NCBI RefSeq assembly: GCF_013404075.1
Contig: NZ_JACBJQ010000012.1
Coordinates: 1 to 64,000 of the forward strand
Direction of reading: 5' to 3'
Source: Mycolicibacterium vinylchloridicum
Lineage (GTDB): Bacteria > Actinomycetota > Actinomycetes > Mycobacteriales > Mycobacteriaceae
DNA length: 64,000 bases
Positions 51,417-60,070 of this stretch are shown in pieces. Made by a program: the position numbers and the translations under genes. The notes below the pieces were generated by a model that did not search any database, was not told the DNA's origin, and saw only the letters and a list, made by a program, of their open reading frames with translations. Position 1 is the stretch's first letter. Each line of letters opens with the position of its first letter.

Positions 51417-52775
51417 ATGAGCGAAGCGCCAACTGTCGGAGCCGCCGGGCCGGCGACATCGGGCAGAGATCGTCCGGTCGCCACCGAACCGAAGCTGCCG
51501 CCGAGTCCGGGTCTGCCGAGTGCCCTGCTCAAGCTCGCTTTCGTCGCCGCACGCCGGCCGACGACGGAGTGGCTGAGCCGCCGTTACGGCCGCAGTCTCA
51601 CCTTGCAGGTTCCGGTATTCGGGAACACCGTGGTGGTCACCGACCCCGCGCTGACCAAGCAGATCTTCACCACCAGTCCCGACGTGTTGTACAACATCCA
51701 GCCCAACCTGAGCCGGCTTCTGGGCCCCGGGTCGGTGTTCGCCCTGGACGGCGTCGACCATCGGGTTCGCCGCAAGCTGCTCACCCCACCGTTCCACGGC
51801 AAGAGCATCAAGGCCTACGAACAGATCGTGGTCGAGGAGACGCTGCGGGAAGTCGAATCGTGGCCGCAGGGAACAGAGTTCGCCACCATCGAGCCGATGA
51901 TGCACATCACCCTCAACATCATCCTGCGGGCGATCTTCGGTGCCGACGGCGCCGAGCTGGAGCGCTTGCGTGACCTGATCCCGAGGTGGGTGACCCTGGG
52001 TTCGCGGCTTGCCGTGCTGCCCGCGCCCAAGCGCGAATTGTCTTGGACGCCTTGGGGAAAGCTCGCACGGTTCCGTCGTGAATATGAGGGTCTGGTCGAC
52101 ATCCTGATCAGCAGGGCGCAGGCGGACCCGAACTTCGAGGAGCGCACCGACGTGCTGTCGCTGTTCCTGCGCAGCAGCTACGAAGACGGCTCGACGATGA
52201 CGCGCGGTGAGATCGGCGACGAACTGCTGACGCTGCTGGCCGCCGGCCACGAGACCACGGCTTCCACCCTGGCGTGGTCCTTCGAGCGGATCTCGCGGCA
52301 TCCGGAGGTGTTGCGCCGCTTGGCCGCCGAGGCCGACACCGACGAGAACTCGTATCGTCAGGCCGTCATCTACGAGGTCCAGCGCAACCGTACGGTCATC
52401 GATTTCTCCGGTCGTCACGTCATGGCGCCGATCTACGAATTGGGCGAATGGCGGATACCGCAAGGCTATTCGGTGATGGTCAGCCTGAGTCAACTGCACG
52501 AAAACCCGGAAATGTTCCCGGATCCGGAGCGTTTCGATCCACAGCGATTCGTTGACACCAAGCCCAATACCTTTGCCTGGGTTCCATTCGGCGGCGGTAC
52601 CAGGCGCTGCATCGGCGCTGCCTTCGCCAACATGGAGATGGACATCGTCCTGCGGACGGTGTTGCGCAACTTCACGATTGCGACCACGAACGCTCCGGAC
52701 GAGAAATGGCATTCGCGCGGTGTGGCCTTCGTCCCGAAAAAGGGTGGGCGCGTCGCCGTCTACCGACGGCGCTGA
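51417..52775 (+). CDS. cyp138: Cytochrome P450 (CYP138-like)
   Basis: This is a 452-residue P450 monooxygenase. The I-helix motif AAGHETTAS, the K-helix ExxR (EVQR), PDPERFDPQRF and the heme loop FGGGTRRCIG with C398 are all present. The position between a divergent TetR and msrA matches Rv0135c-cyp138-msrA in M. tuberculosis, the basis for the symbol. No membrane anchor is visible. The natural substrate is unknown. Confidence 0.85.
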   Translation: MSEAPTVGAAGPATSGRDRPVATEPKLPPSPGLPSALLKLAFVAARRPTTEWLSRRYGRSLTLQVPVFGNTVVVTDPALTKQIFTTSPDVLYNIQPNLSRLLGPGSVFALDGVDHRVRRKLLTPPFHGKSIKAYEQIVVEETLREVESWPQGTEFATIEPMMHITLNIILRAIFGADGAELERLRDLIPRWVTLGSRLAVLPAPKRELSWTPWGKLARFRREYEGLVDILISRAQADPNFEERTDVLSLFLRSSYEDGSTMTRGEIGDELLTLLAAGHETTASTLAWSFERISRHPEVLRRLAAEADTDENSYRQAVIYEVQRNRTVIDFSGRHVMAPIYELGEWRIPQGYSVMVSLSQLHENPEMFPDPERFDPQRFVDTKPNTFAWVPFGGGTRRCIGAAFANMEMDIVLRTVLRNFTIATTNAPDEKWHSRGVAFVPKKGGRVAVYRRR

Positions 52776-52779
52776 CGCG

Positions 52780-52838
52780 CCGAGTGTGCGGCCTCATACG
52801 GCAACCGCGGCGTGTTGCGTAGGAAACCGCACACTCGG
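52780..52838. terminator. Long inverted repeat between convergent cyp138 and msrA
   Basis: CCGAGTGTGCGG (52780-52791) and CCGCACACTCGG (52827-52838) are perfect 12-bp arms. The 35-base loop contains a further imperfect pair (TACGGCAAC/GTTGCGTA). No T-run follows, as is usual for mycobacterial terminators. It fills the gap between the two stops and probably ends transcription from both sides. Confidence 0.6.
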
Positions 52839-52853
52839 TGGCGAAAGCGAACC

Positions 52854-53363
52854 CTAGACCTGGGCTCGCTTCGGTAACTTCCAGCCCGGCCGCGGGAAGT
52901 GGCAGGTGTAGCCGTTCGGGTAGTGCAGCAGATAATCCTGGTGCTCGGGTTCGGCATCCCAGAAGTCACCGGCCGGGGTCACCTCGGTGACCACCTTGCC
53001 CGGCCACAGCCCAGAGGCGTCCACGTCGGCGATGGTGTCCAGAGCGACCTGCTTCTGCTCGTCGTCGAGGTAGAAGATCGCCGAGCGGTAGCTGGTGCCG
53101 ACGTCATTGCCCTGCCGGTTCTTCGTGCTCGGATCGTGGATCTGGAAGAAGAACTCCAGCAGTGCGCGGAAGTCGGTCTGGGCCGGGTCGTACTCGATCT
53201 CGATCGCCTCGGCATGGCCGGGATGGTTGCGGTAGGTGGGGTGATCGTTCTGGCCGCCGGTGTAGCCGACTCGTGTCGACACCACGCCGGGCTGCTTCCG
53301 GATCAGATCCTGCATGCCCCAGAAGCAGCCGCCGGCCAGGATCGCCCTCTTCGTATCGCTCAC
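52854..53363 (-). CDS. msrA: Peptide methionine sulfoxide reductase A
   Basis: This is a 169-residue enzyme that reduces the S-epimer of methionine sulfoxide. The catalytic GGCFWG is at residues ~11-16, followed by GYTGG and GHAEAIEI. The GTG start is set by AAGGAGG and lies inside the msrB stop region, so msrB and msrA form one operon. Position matches Rv0137c. Confidence 0.94.
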   Translation of the reverse strand: MSDTKRAILAGGCFWGMQDLIRKQPGVVSTRVGYTGGQNDHPTYRNHPGHAEAIEIEYDPAQTDFRALLEFFFQIHDPSTKNRQGNDVGTSYRSAIFYLDDEQKQVALDTIADVDASGLWPGKVVTEVTPAGDFWDAEPEHQDYLLHYPNGYTCHFPRPGWKLPKRAQV

Positions 53364-53812
53364 GCGTCCTCCTTGAATAGCTGGGTGTAGTCGCCGTAGC
53401 CCTGGGCCTCGAGGTCGTCGAGGTGGATGAACTTCAGCGAAGCCGAGTTGATGCAGTAGCGCAACCCTCCTTGGGCGCGCGGGCCGTCTTTGAAGACGTG
53501 TCCCAGATGGCTGTCGGCGTTGGCCGAGCGGACCTCGGTGCGGACCATCAGGTGACTGAAGTCCCGTTTGGTCACGACGTTGGACGCAGCGATCGGTTTG
53601 GTGAAACTCGGCCACCCGGAGCCGCTGTCGAACTTGTCGACCGAGGCGAACAACGGTTCGCCCGAGACGACGTCGACGTAGATCCCCGGCTCGTGGTTGT
53701 CCCAGTACTCACCCGTGAAGGGGCGTTCGGTGCCGTTCTCCTGCGTCACCCGATACTGCTCGGGGGACAGCGCGGACACGGCAGTGGGATTGCGGTGATA
53801 GGCGTGCGACAT
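53360..53812 (-). CDS. msrB: Peptide methionine sulfoxide reductase B
   Basis: This is a 150-residue enzyme for the R-epimer. Signature segments [29 protein letters not shown] and the catalytic Cys in RYCINS are present. The two CxxC zinc-binding pairs of many MsrB proteins are missing, so this is the zinc-free form. The start is ATG 53812 by family length; ATG 53836 is possible. Its stop overlaps the msrA start. Confidence 0.92.
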   Translation of the reverse strand: MSHAYHRNPTAVSALSPEQYRVTQENGTERPFTGEYWDNHEPGIYVDVVSGEPLFASVDKFDSGSGWPSFTKPIAASNVVTKRDFSHLMVRTEVRSANADSHLGHVFKDGPRAQGGLRYCINSASLKFIHLDDLEAQGYGDYTQLFKEDA

Positions 53813-54006
53813 GCCCCGTTCAACCTCAACTGCCATTCAGATAGTTCCCATGTCACAGTTCCGTCAGACCTGACGCGCGCTGCAGCCCGCCAGGCTCGGT
53901 GTCACAATTGGCCGGCCGGCAAACGAGGCCGGGTCTGACCAGGAAAGTTCGGCGTGATGTCGCTTCGCCAAATCTGCGGACCCGTGTGTGTCGGAGGCGG
54001 GATCGC

Positions 54007-54990
54007 ATGGCTCGGGTAAAGCTGCTCGCCTACACCGGCAGTGACTTTCACGGTCCCCAGCAGATCCGGTTGCTGCGCATCTATCTGGGTCTCACGACCT
54101 TCCTATACACCTACGGCGTGGTCTTCAGTGTCCTGCGCGTCCGCAAGGATCTGCTGTACGGAAATCCGACCGGGGGCATTCTGGCGATCGTGCTCGGCGT
54201 CGCGGCCCTGGCCTGGCTGGCGATCAAGCCGGACAAGCCGGGGCCGGCAACCCTGGCGGCCATCATCGCGACGCCCTTGGTGATGGCGTTCCACATCGCG
54301 ATAAGCGCCGAGCTGGCCTGCTTGATCGCGCCGATGTTCCTGGCGATGTACCTGCGGGCGTTCTATCCACCCCGGCGGGCCATGGTGCTCATCGGGTTTC
54401 TCACGCTCGCCGCGGTCGGGGCGCTGGCCGTTGCGCCGATGCCCAAGCTCTACATCGACTACCTCATCTGGGTCATCGCGATCGTCGGTGCGGGTGAGTC
54501 GTTCGGACTGGTGATGCGTGCTCTGGTCACCAGTGCCTGCACCGACCCGCTGACCGGTCAGCTGAACCGGGCCGGATGGGAGATCGCCACACGCGATCTC
54601 CTGGTGCGCCGGAGATCGTCGACGTCGACCATCTCGGTCGTGGTCATGGACCTCGACGGCTTCAAACAGATCAACGACACCCTTGGCCATCTCGCCGGTG
54701 ACGAGCACCTGGCCAGTCACGCACGCCGCTGGCGTGAGCTGCTGCCGGCCGATGCGGTGCTGGCCCGCCTCGGCGGCGACGAATTCGCCGTGTGCATCCC
54801 TGACCGCACCGAAGCTGCGGCGTCGGCTGCGGAGCGGTTCGTCGCCGAGGTCGGGCGACACACCCCCGACACGAGCGTCGGGATGGCCTCACAACGCGGG
54901 GATACCGCCGACGTCGCGACGTTGTATGCGCAAGCCGACGCCAGGCTGTACGCCGCCAAGGGTCGCAACCGCCGCAAGACCGACCGCTGA
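54007..54990 (+). CDS. Membrane diguanylate cyclase (GGDEF)
   Basis: This is a 327-residue protein with six membrane helices (~22-175) and a C-terminal GGDEF domain. The active-site loop is intact (ARLGGDEFAV), with the metal Asp in VVMDLDGFKQINDT, so c-di-GMP synthesis is likely. No RxxD inhibitory site is seen before the loop, and no EAL domain follows. GGAGG precedes the ATG. Confidence 0.9.
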   Translation: MARVKLLAYTGSDFHGPQQIRLLRIYLGLTTFLYTYGVVFSVLRVRKDLLYGNPTGGILAIVLGVAALAWLAIKPDKPGPATLAAIIATPLVMAFHIAISAELACLIAPMFLAMYLRAFYPPRRAMVLIGFLTLAAVGALAVAPMPKLYIDYLIWVIAIVGAGESFGLVMRALVTSACTDPLTGQLNRAGWEIATRDLLVRRRSSTSTISVVVMDLDGFKQINDTLGHLAGDEHLASHARRWRELLPADAVLARLGGDEFAVCIPDRTEAAASAAERFVAEVGRHTPDTSVGMASQRGDTADVATLYAQADARLYAAKGRNRRKTDR

Positions 54991-55052
54991 GCGGGCTTGC
55001 TGCTGAGGCAAAAGCCGTGTGTGGTGTCTGCGAGGGTGGGTACCGCAAGCAC

Positions 55053-55469
55053 ATGATGATTCGGTGGTCGGTCCTTTTTGTCGGTGTGGTGGCGTTGGCC
55101 GTGGGCGTGGTCGGACTCGTTAGCCCCGTCTCGGCCGGACCGGCGAATGTGCGCTGCGGCAGCGCTGTCGCCCAGGACCTCTCCGCCGCCCGGCAGGCAA
55201 CGGTACTGGGCGGAGCGAACATGCCCGGCCCGCCGGCCGTGCCGGAAACCCCCGGCCTGGCCGAACCCCATGACGACGACATCATCGTCAACACCGACTA
55301 CGTGTCGTTGTGCCGAAAGGACTTGACTGATCGGCGAATCTGGACCATCGCGCTCGTGGGAGTAGGCGCAATCGCGGTACTCGGGATCGGACTGGCAGCC
55401 GTTTTGTCCGGGCGATCGCGCCGTGAAAGGGCCGCCTCGCAATCGGCGGATACCCTCGACAAAGGGTGA
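55053..55469 (+). CDS. Two-helix membrane protein of unknown function
   Basis: This is a 138-residue protein with a helix at ~4-27, an external loop of ~60 residues with two Cys (VRCGS and SLCRKD) and many Pro, and a second helix (~97-118). No family recognised. It follows the diguanylate cyclase by 62 bases and comes just before the KstR-type box. Confidence 0.6.
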   Translation: MMIRWSVLFVGVVALAVGVVGLVSPVSAGPANVRCGSAVAQDLSAARQATVLGGANMPGPPAVPETPGLAEPHDDDIIVNTDYVSLCRKDLTDRRIWTIALVGVGAIAVLGIGLAAVLSGRSRRERAASQSADTLDKG

Positions 55470-55483
55470 TAGAACGTGTTCTA
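55470..55483. promoter_or_regulatory. KstR-type operator
   Basis: TAGAACGTGTTCTA is a perfect palindrome that fits the published KstR consensus TNNAACNNGTTNNA. It ends 10 bases before the start of the SnoaL-like gene. KstR is the repressor of the mycobacterial cholesterol catabolism genes, so the SnoaL/epimerase pair is probably part of that regulon. Confidence 0.75.
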
Positions 55484-55493
55484 GTTTGAAGCT

Positions 55494-55994
55494 GTGGCGC
55501 GATTCTCCCGTGAAGAACTGACCGAAGCTTTCGCCGTTTTCGAGCAGACCGTCGCCGAGGCGGCCCGCACCCAGGACTGGGATGCCTGGGTGAGTCACTA
55601 CACCCCCGACGTCGATTACATCGAGCACGCGATGGGCACGATGAAGGGCCGGGACCAGGTGCGGGCCTGGATCACCAAGACCATGGGCAGCTTTCCCGGC
55701 AGCTACATGACGGAGTTTCCGTCGCTGTGGACGGTGTACGACGAGGACACCGGCCGGGTTATCTGCGAGCTGGACAATCCGATGCGCGATCCCGGCGACG
55801 GCACGATCATCAGCGCGACCAACATCTCGATCGTCACCTACGCCGGTGACGGACTGTGGTCGCGCCAGGAGGACATCTACAACCCGTTGCGGTTCCTGCA
55901 AGCCGGCATGAGGTGGTGCAAGAAGGCCGAGAAGCTGGGCACCCTCGACGAGGAGGCGGCCGCCTGGATGCGCGCCAACGGAGGCATGAAGTGA
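55494..55994 (+). CDS. SnoaL-like (NTF2-fold) protein, Rv0138-like
   Basis: This 166-residue protein has the NTF2/SnoaL fold pattern (FEQTVAEAARTQDWDAWVSHYTPDVDYIEHAMGTMKGRDQVRAWI is the typical N-terminal region, here spanning residues ~15-60). Members act as small hydrolases, isomerases or hydratases, including on steroids. GTG 55494 follows the KstR-type box. The stop overlaps the epimerase gene (GTGA). It corresponds to Rv0138. Confidence 0.8.
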   Translation: MARFSREELTEAFAVFEQTVAEAARTQDWDAWVSHYTPDVDYIEHAMGTMKGRDQVRAWITKTMGSFPGSYMTEFPSLWTVYDEDTGRVICELDNPMRDPGDGTIISATNISIVTYAGDGLWSRQEDIYNPLRFLQAGMRWCKKAEKLGTLDEEAAAWMRANGGMK

Positions 55995-57007
55995 GCGCCA
56001 AGCTCGTCATCGGAGCCAATGGATTTCTCGGCTCGCACGTCACCCGTCAACTCGTGGCCGATGGCCACCAGGTCCGAGTCATGGTGCGTGCCAACGCTTC
56101 CACGATCTCCATCGACGACCTCGACGTGCAGCGGTTCGTCGGCGACATCTGGGACAACGACGTCCTGCGCGAGGCGATGGCCGGTGTCGACGACGTCTAC
56201 TACTGCGTCGTCGACACCCGCGGCTGGCTGCGCGATCCCGCGCCGCTGTTCCACACCAATGTCGAGGGCACCCGCAACGTCTTGGATCTCGCCAGGGACG
56301 CTGGGCTGCATCGCTTCATCTTCACCAGCAGCTATGTCACCGTCGGGCGTCAGCGGGGCAAGACGGCGAGCGAGACCGACATGATCTCCGACCAGGGCCT
56401 GACGCCGTATGTCCGGTCCCGGGTGCAGGCCGAGGAACTGGTGTTGCGCTACGCGCGCGAGTATGGCCTGCCCGCGATCGCGATGTGCGTCTCGACCACT
56501 TATGGCACCGGCGACTGGGGCCGCACCCCGCACGGCGCCATCATCGCCGGGGCGGCATTCGGCAAGCTGCCCTTCGTCATGGGCGGCATCGAGCTGGAAG
56601 CCGTCGGGGTCGAAGACGCCGCCCGCGCGATGATCCTGGCTGCCGAGCGCGGCCGGGTCGGCGAGCGCTACCTGATCTCGGAGAAGATGATCAGCAACGC
56701 CGAGGTGGCCAGGATCGCGGCCGTGGAGGCCGGGGTTCCGCCGCCCGCCAAGACGATCCCGCTGCCGCTCGCCTACGCGCTGGCCGCACTGGGCACCGCC
56801 AAAGCCCGGCTGCAGAAGACCGACGAGAAGTTGTCGCTGGGCTCGCTGAGGCTGATGCGCGCCGAGGGCCCACTGGATCACAGCAAGGCCGTCCGCGAAC
56901 TGGGTTGGCAACCCCGCCCGGTGGAAGAGTCTGTCCGGGAGGCCGCCCGTTTCTGGGTCGGGTTGCGCGAAGCCAAGCGGCAGGCGAAGGCAGCCAAGCG
57001 GGACTGA
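55991..57007 (+). CDS. NAD-dependent epimerase / 3-beta-HSD-like extended SDR, Rv0139-like
   Basis: This is a 338-residue extended SDR. The NAD motif is GANGFLGSH near the N-terminus and the Ser region is FTSSYVTVG. The active-site Tyr motif reads YVRSRVQAEE, so the usual YxxxK Lys is replaced by Arg. It could be an oxidoreductase on a sterol or lipid intermediate, as the KstR-type box upstream suggests. It overlaps the SnoaL-like gene by 4 bases. Confidence 0.82.
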   Translation: MSAKLVIGANGFLGSHVTRQLVADGHQVRVMVRANASTISIDDLDVQRFVGDIWDNDVLREAMAGVDDVYYCVVDTRGWLRDPAPLFHTNVEGTRNVLDLARDAGLHRFIFTSSYVTVGRQRGKTASETDMISDQGLTPYVRSRVQAEELVLRYAREYGLPAIAMCVSTTYGTGDWGRTPHGAIIAGAAFGKLPFVMGGIELEAVGVEDAARAMILAAERGRVGERYLISEKMISNAEVARIAAVEAGVPPPAKTIPLPLAYALAALGTAKARLQKTDEKLSLGSLRLMRAEGPLDHSKAVRELGWQPRPVEESVREAARFWVGLREAKRQAKAAKRD

Positions 57008-57038
57008 ACCGGGCAGATGGCGAATTCGTGTCCCGCGT

Positions 57039-57413
57039 ATGACGCCTCGCATATCTGCCTTGCTCGCCGGCCTGCTGGTGCTGACCGCGTGCTCGGCGGG
57101 AAGCACACCTGCTCCGTCACCCACATCGTCGCCGGCGGCATCGCCCACCGCGGTGCAGCCGGCCTCCGGTCCGGCGATCACCATCTCGGGTATGACATTC
57201 ACCTCGCCGTCGGCGGTGGCGCCGGGCGCCACGATCACCGTCACCAACTCCGACTCGGTCGAGCACTCGGTCACCGCCGACACCGGCAACGCGTTCGACG
57301 TCGAGGTCGACGGCAAGGGCACGGCCACCTTCACCGCGCCGACCCAGCCCGGAACCTACCCCTACCACTGCACATACCACCCGTCGATGCACGGGCAACT
57401 GATCGTCGGTTGA
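57039..57413 (+). CDS. Cupredoxin (plastocyanin/azurin-like) lipoprotein
   Basis: This 124-residue protein has a signal peptide with lipobox (LTAC), a Pro/Ser/Thr-rich linker, and a cupredoxin domain with type 1 copper ligands: His in SVEHSV, then Cys, His and Met in HCTYHPSMHG. It would carry electrons or bind copper on the outer membrane face. It lies 31 bases after the epimerase gene. Confidence 0.85.
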   Translation: MTPRISALLAGLLVLTACSAGSTPAPSPTSSPAASPTAVQPASGPAITISGMTFTSPSAVAPGATITVTNSDSVEHSVTADTGNAFDVEVDGKGTATFTAPTQPGTYPYHCTYHPSMHGQLIVG

Positions 57414-57434
57414 TAGGGGACTAGCCTGAACCGG

Positions 57435-58250
57435 GTGTCGAAGATCCCGGTCGATCTGAGCGGACCGCCGCAGACAATGCTCGCGACGCTGTACGCGAAA
57501 GCCCTTGACGCACAGCGACAACAGCCGATCCTCGGCGATGTATGGGCCAAGGATGCGGTCGATCGCATCGACTACGACTGGACCAAGACGACGATCACCG
57601 ACCGCATGTCTCCGTCGGTCACCACCCGTTCGCTGCACTTCGACGGCTGGGCGCGTCAGTTCCTGGCCTGCCACGACCGCGCGGTTGTCCTGCATCTCGG
57701 CGCGGGCCTGGACAGCCGGGTCTACCGGCTCGATCCGGGGCCGGGCATCGAGTGGTACGACATCGACTACCCGTCGATCATGGAACTGCGCGAACAGATC
57801 TACCCGCCGCGGCCGCACTATCACCGGGTTGCCGCCTCGGTCACCGACCCGGGCTGGCTGGACGAGATCCCCGGCGATCGTTCGGTGCTCGCCCTCGGCG
57901 AGGGCCTGACCATGTACCTCACCGAATCCGACGGCATCGCATTGCTGCGCCGGATCGTCGCGCATTTCCCTTCCGGGGAGCTGCAATTCGATGCGTTCAA
58001 CCGGTTCGGCATTCGCAGCCAGTGGGTCAACTCTGTGGTGCGCCGGTCAGGGTCGACGCTGCACTGGGGCATCGACAGTCCCGGCGAGATCGTCGCGGCG
58101 GTGCCGGGCGTGCGACTGCTGGCCTGGGTGTCGCCGTTCGAGTCGCACGCCTTTCGGGACGTGTCCCTGGCCTACCGCATCATGGCCCGGGTGATGGGAA
58201 AAGTGCCCGCACTGAGAATGATGGCGCAGTACCACCGCTACGCGTTCTAG
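57435..58250 (+). CDS. Class I SAM-dependent methyltransferase (LCMT-like)
   Basis: This is a 271-residue methyltransferase with SAM motif VLHLGAGLDSRVYRLDPG, strand-2 WYDIDYP and LALGEGLTMYLTE. It is of the same broad family as the protein at 45244 but clearly divergent. GTG 57435 lies 21 bases after the cupredoxin stop. Substrate unknown. Confidence 0.85.
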   Translation: MSKIPVDLSGPPQTMLATLYAKALDAQRQQPILGDVWAKDAVDRIDYDWTKTTITDRMSPSVTTRSLHFDGWARQFLACHDRAVVLHLGAGLDSRVYRLDPGPGIEWYDIDYPSIMELREQIYPPRPHYHRVAASVTDPGWLDEIPGDRSVLALGEGLTMYLTESDGIALLRRIVAHFPSGELQFDAFNRFGIRSQWVNSVVRRSGSTLHWGIDSPGEIVAAVPGVRLLAWVSPFESHAFRDVSLAYRIMARVMGKVPALRMMAQYHRYAF

Positions 58251-58259
58251 ATTCGAACC

Positions 58260-59630
58260 ATGTCCACGATCAACGGTGCCGTCTCGCACTGGTTCACCGA
58301 ACTGCCCCACCCGCGCCCCGCCCTGCCGGGCGACCGCGATGCCGACGTCTGCATCGTCGGTGCCGGCTACACCGGGTTGTGGACCGCCTACTACCTGAAG
58401 CAGGCCGACCCCTCGCTGCGAATCACCGTGCTGGAGGCGCGTTTTGCCGGGTTCGGCGCGTCCGGGCGCAACGGCGGCTGGCTGTCCGGGCTGGCGCCGG
58501 GCCATCGTGGATTGTTGGCCAAGAAGTACGGCCGCGACAACGTGGTGGCCTGGCAGCAGACCCTCAACGCGGCTGTCGACGAGGTCATCGCGGTGGCGGC
58601 CAGGGAGAACATCGACGCGGACATCGTCAAGGGCGGAAACCTCGAGGTCGCACGTAACCCGGCCCAGGCCCGACGGCTGCGCGCCGAGGCCGACGAGGAC
58701 CGCGAATGGGGAATCGGCGGCATCGAGGTGCTGAGCGCCACCGAAGCCGCCGCGCGGGTACGGGTCGACAGCCTGGTGCTCGGCTCCTTCAACCCGCACT
58801 GCGCGCGGATCCAGCCGGCGAAGCTGGCCCGCGGGCTGGCCGATGTCGTGCAGCGGCTCGGCGTCACGATCTACGAGCAGACCCCGGTGACCGAGATCAG
58901 CCCGGGGCGGGCGCAGACGCCGATGGGTACGGTGCGGGCGCCGATCGTGTTGCGTGCCACCGAGGGCTTCACGCCGAGAATGCGCGGCCTGCGCCGGCGC
59001 TGGCTGCCGATGAACAGCGCGATGATCGCCACCGAACCGATGTCCGACGAGATCTGGGCAAGTATCGGCTGGGAGGGCCGTGAAACCGTCGGCGACCTGG
59101 CCCACGGATTCTTCTACGCACAGCGCACCGCCGACAACCGCATCGCGATCGGCGGCCGGGCGGTGCCATACCGCTACGCCTCCCGCATCGATCGCGACGG
59201 CGCCGTCGGCGCGGACACCATTGCGTACCTGACCGGTGTGCTCAACACCGTCCTGCCGCAGACCCGTGGCGTCCCGATCGCGCATGGCTGGTGTGGCGTA
59301 TTGGGTGTGCCGCGCGATTGGTCGGCCGGCGTCAGCCTGGACCCCGCGACCGGACTGGGCGAGGCGGGCGGCTACGTCGGGCACGGCGTGACGGCGACCA
59401 ATCTGGCCGGCCGGACCCTGACCGACCTGGTTCTCAAACGATCCACACCGTTGACCGGGCTGCCGTGGGTCGGGCACCACTCGCGGACCTGGGAACCGGA
59501 GCCGTTCCGCTGGCTCGGCGTGCGCGGGATGTACACCGCATACAAGGTGGCCGACCGCCACGAGTCGGGTGGGCGAGCGACCACGTCGCCGATCGCCGTT
59601 GTCGCCGACGCCATCGCCCGCCGGCCCTGA
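58260..59630 (+). CDS. FAD-dependent amine/amino-acid oxidase (DAO family)
   Basis: This is a 456-residue FAD enzyme of the DAO family, similar to gamma-glutamylputrescine oxidase. The N-terminal FAD motif is VGAGYTGLWTAYYLK, then RNGGWLSG, and the C-terminal GYVGHGVTATNLAGRTL also contacts FAD. It probably oxidises an amine or N-methyl amino acid. It begins 9 bases after the methyltransferase, a possible functional link. Confidence 0.86.
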   Translation: MSTINGAVSHWFTELPHPRPALPGDRDADVCIVGAGYTGLWTAYYLKQADPSLRITVLEARFAGFGASGRNGGWLSGLAPGHRGLLAKKYGRDNVVAWQQTLNAAVDEVIAVAARENIDADIVKGGNLEVARNPAQARRLRAEADEDREWGIGGIEVLSATEAAARVRVDSLVLGSFNPHCARIQPAKLARGLADVVQRLGVTIYEQTPVTEISPGRAQTPMGTVRAPIVLRATEGFTPRMRGLRRRWLPMNSAMIATEPMSDEIWASIGWEGRETVGDLAHGFFYAQRTADNRIAIGGRAVPYRYASRIDRDGAVGADTIAYLTGVLNTVLPQTRGVPIAHGWCGVLGVPRDWSAGVSLDPATGLGEAGGYVGHGVTATNLAGRTLTDLVLKRSTPLTGLPWVGHHSRTWEPEPFRWLGVRGMYTAYKVADRHESGGRATTSPIAVVADAIARRP

Positions 59631-59690
59631 CGGGAATCATGGATGCCGCGCGGTGTTGCATGGACTACGTCGACTTGAGGAGATTCACCG

Positions 59691-60068
59691 ATGAGCACAC
59701 GAGAGATCAAGCAGCCCACCGCGGAGCATCCGATCACGATCACCCCGACCAATGGCCGGGTGCAGGTCCGGGTCAACGGTGAGGTCGTCGCCGAGACCCG
59801 CGCCGCCCTCGGCCTTGCCGAATCCACTTATCCTGTCGTGCAATACATTCCGATCGGCGATGTCGACCAGGCGGTCCTGACTCGAACCGAGACCCACACG
59901 TACTGCCCATACAAGGGGGAGGCCGGCTACTACAGCGTCACCGCTGCGGGTACGACTGTCGACGATGCGATCTGGACCTACGAGGCACCCTATCCCGCGG
60001 TCGCCGCGATCGCCGGGCACGTCGCGTTCTACCCCGACAAAGCCGATATCACCGTCGACCCGGACTGA
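59691..60068 (+). CDS. DUF427 protein, Rv0140-like
   Basis: This is a 125-residue DUF427 protein with the family motif VRVNGEVVAETRAAL and TYCPYKGEAGYYSV. Function unknown; a small-molecule-binding beta-fold is known for the family. GAGGAG precedes the ATG. It stops 2 bases before the next gene and corresponds to Rv0140. Confidence 0.85.
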   Translation: MSTREIKQPTAEHPITITPTNGRVQVRVNGEVVAETRAALGLAESTYPVVQYIPIGDVDQAVLTRTETHTYCPYKGEAGYYSVTAAGTTVDDAIWTYEAPYPAVAAIAGHVAFYPDKADITVDPD

Positions 60069-60070
60069 CG

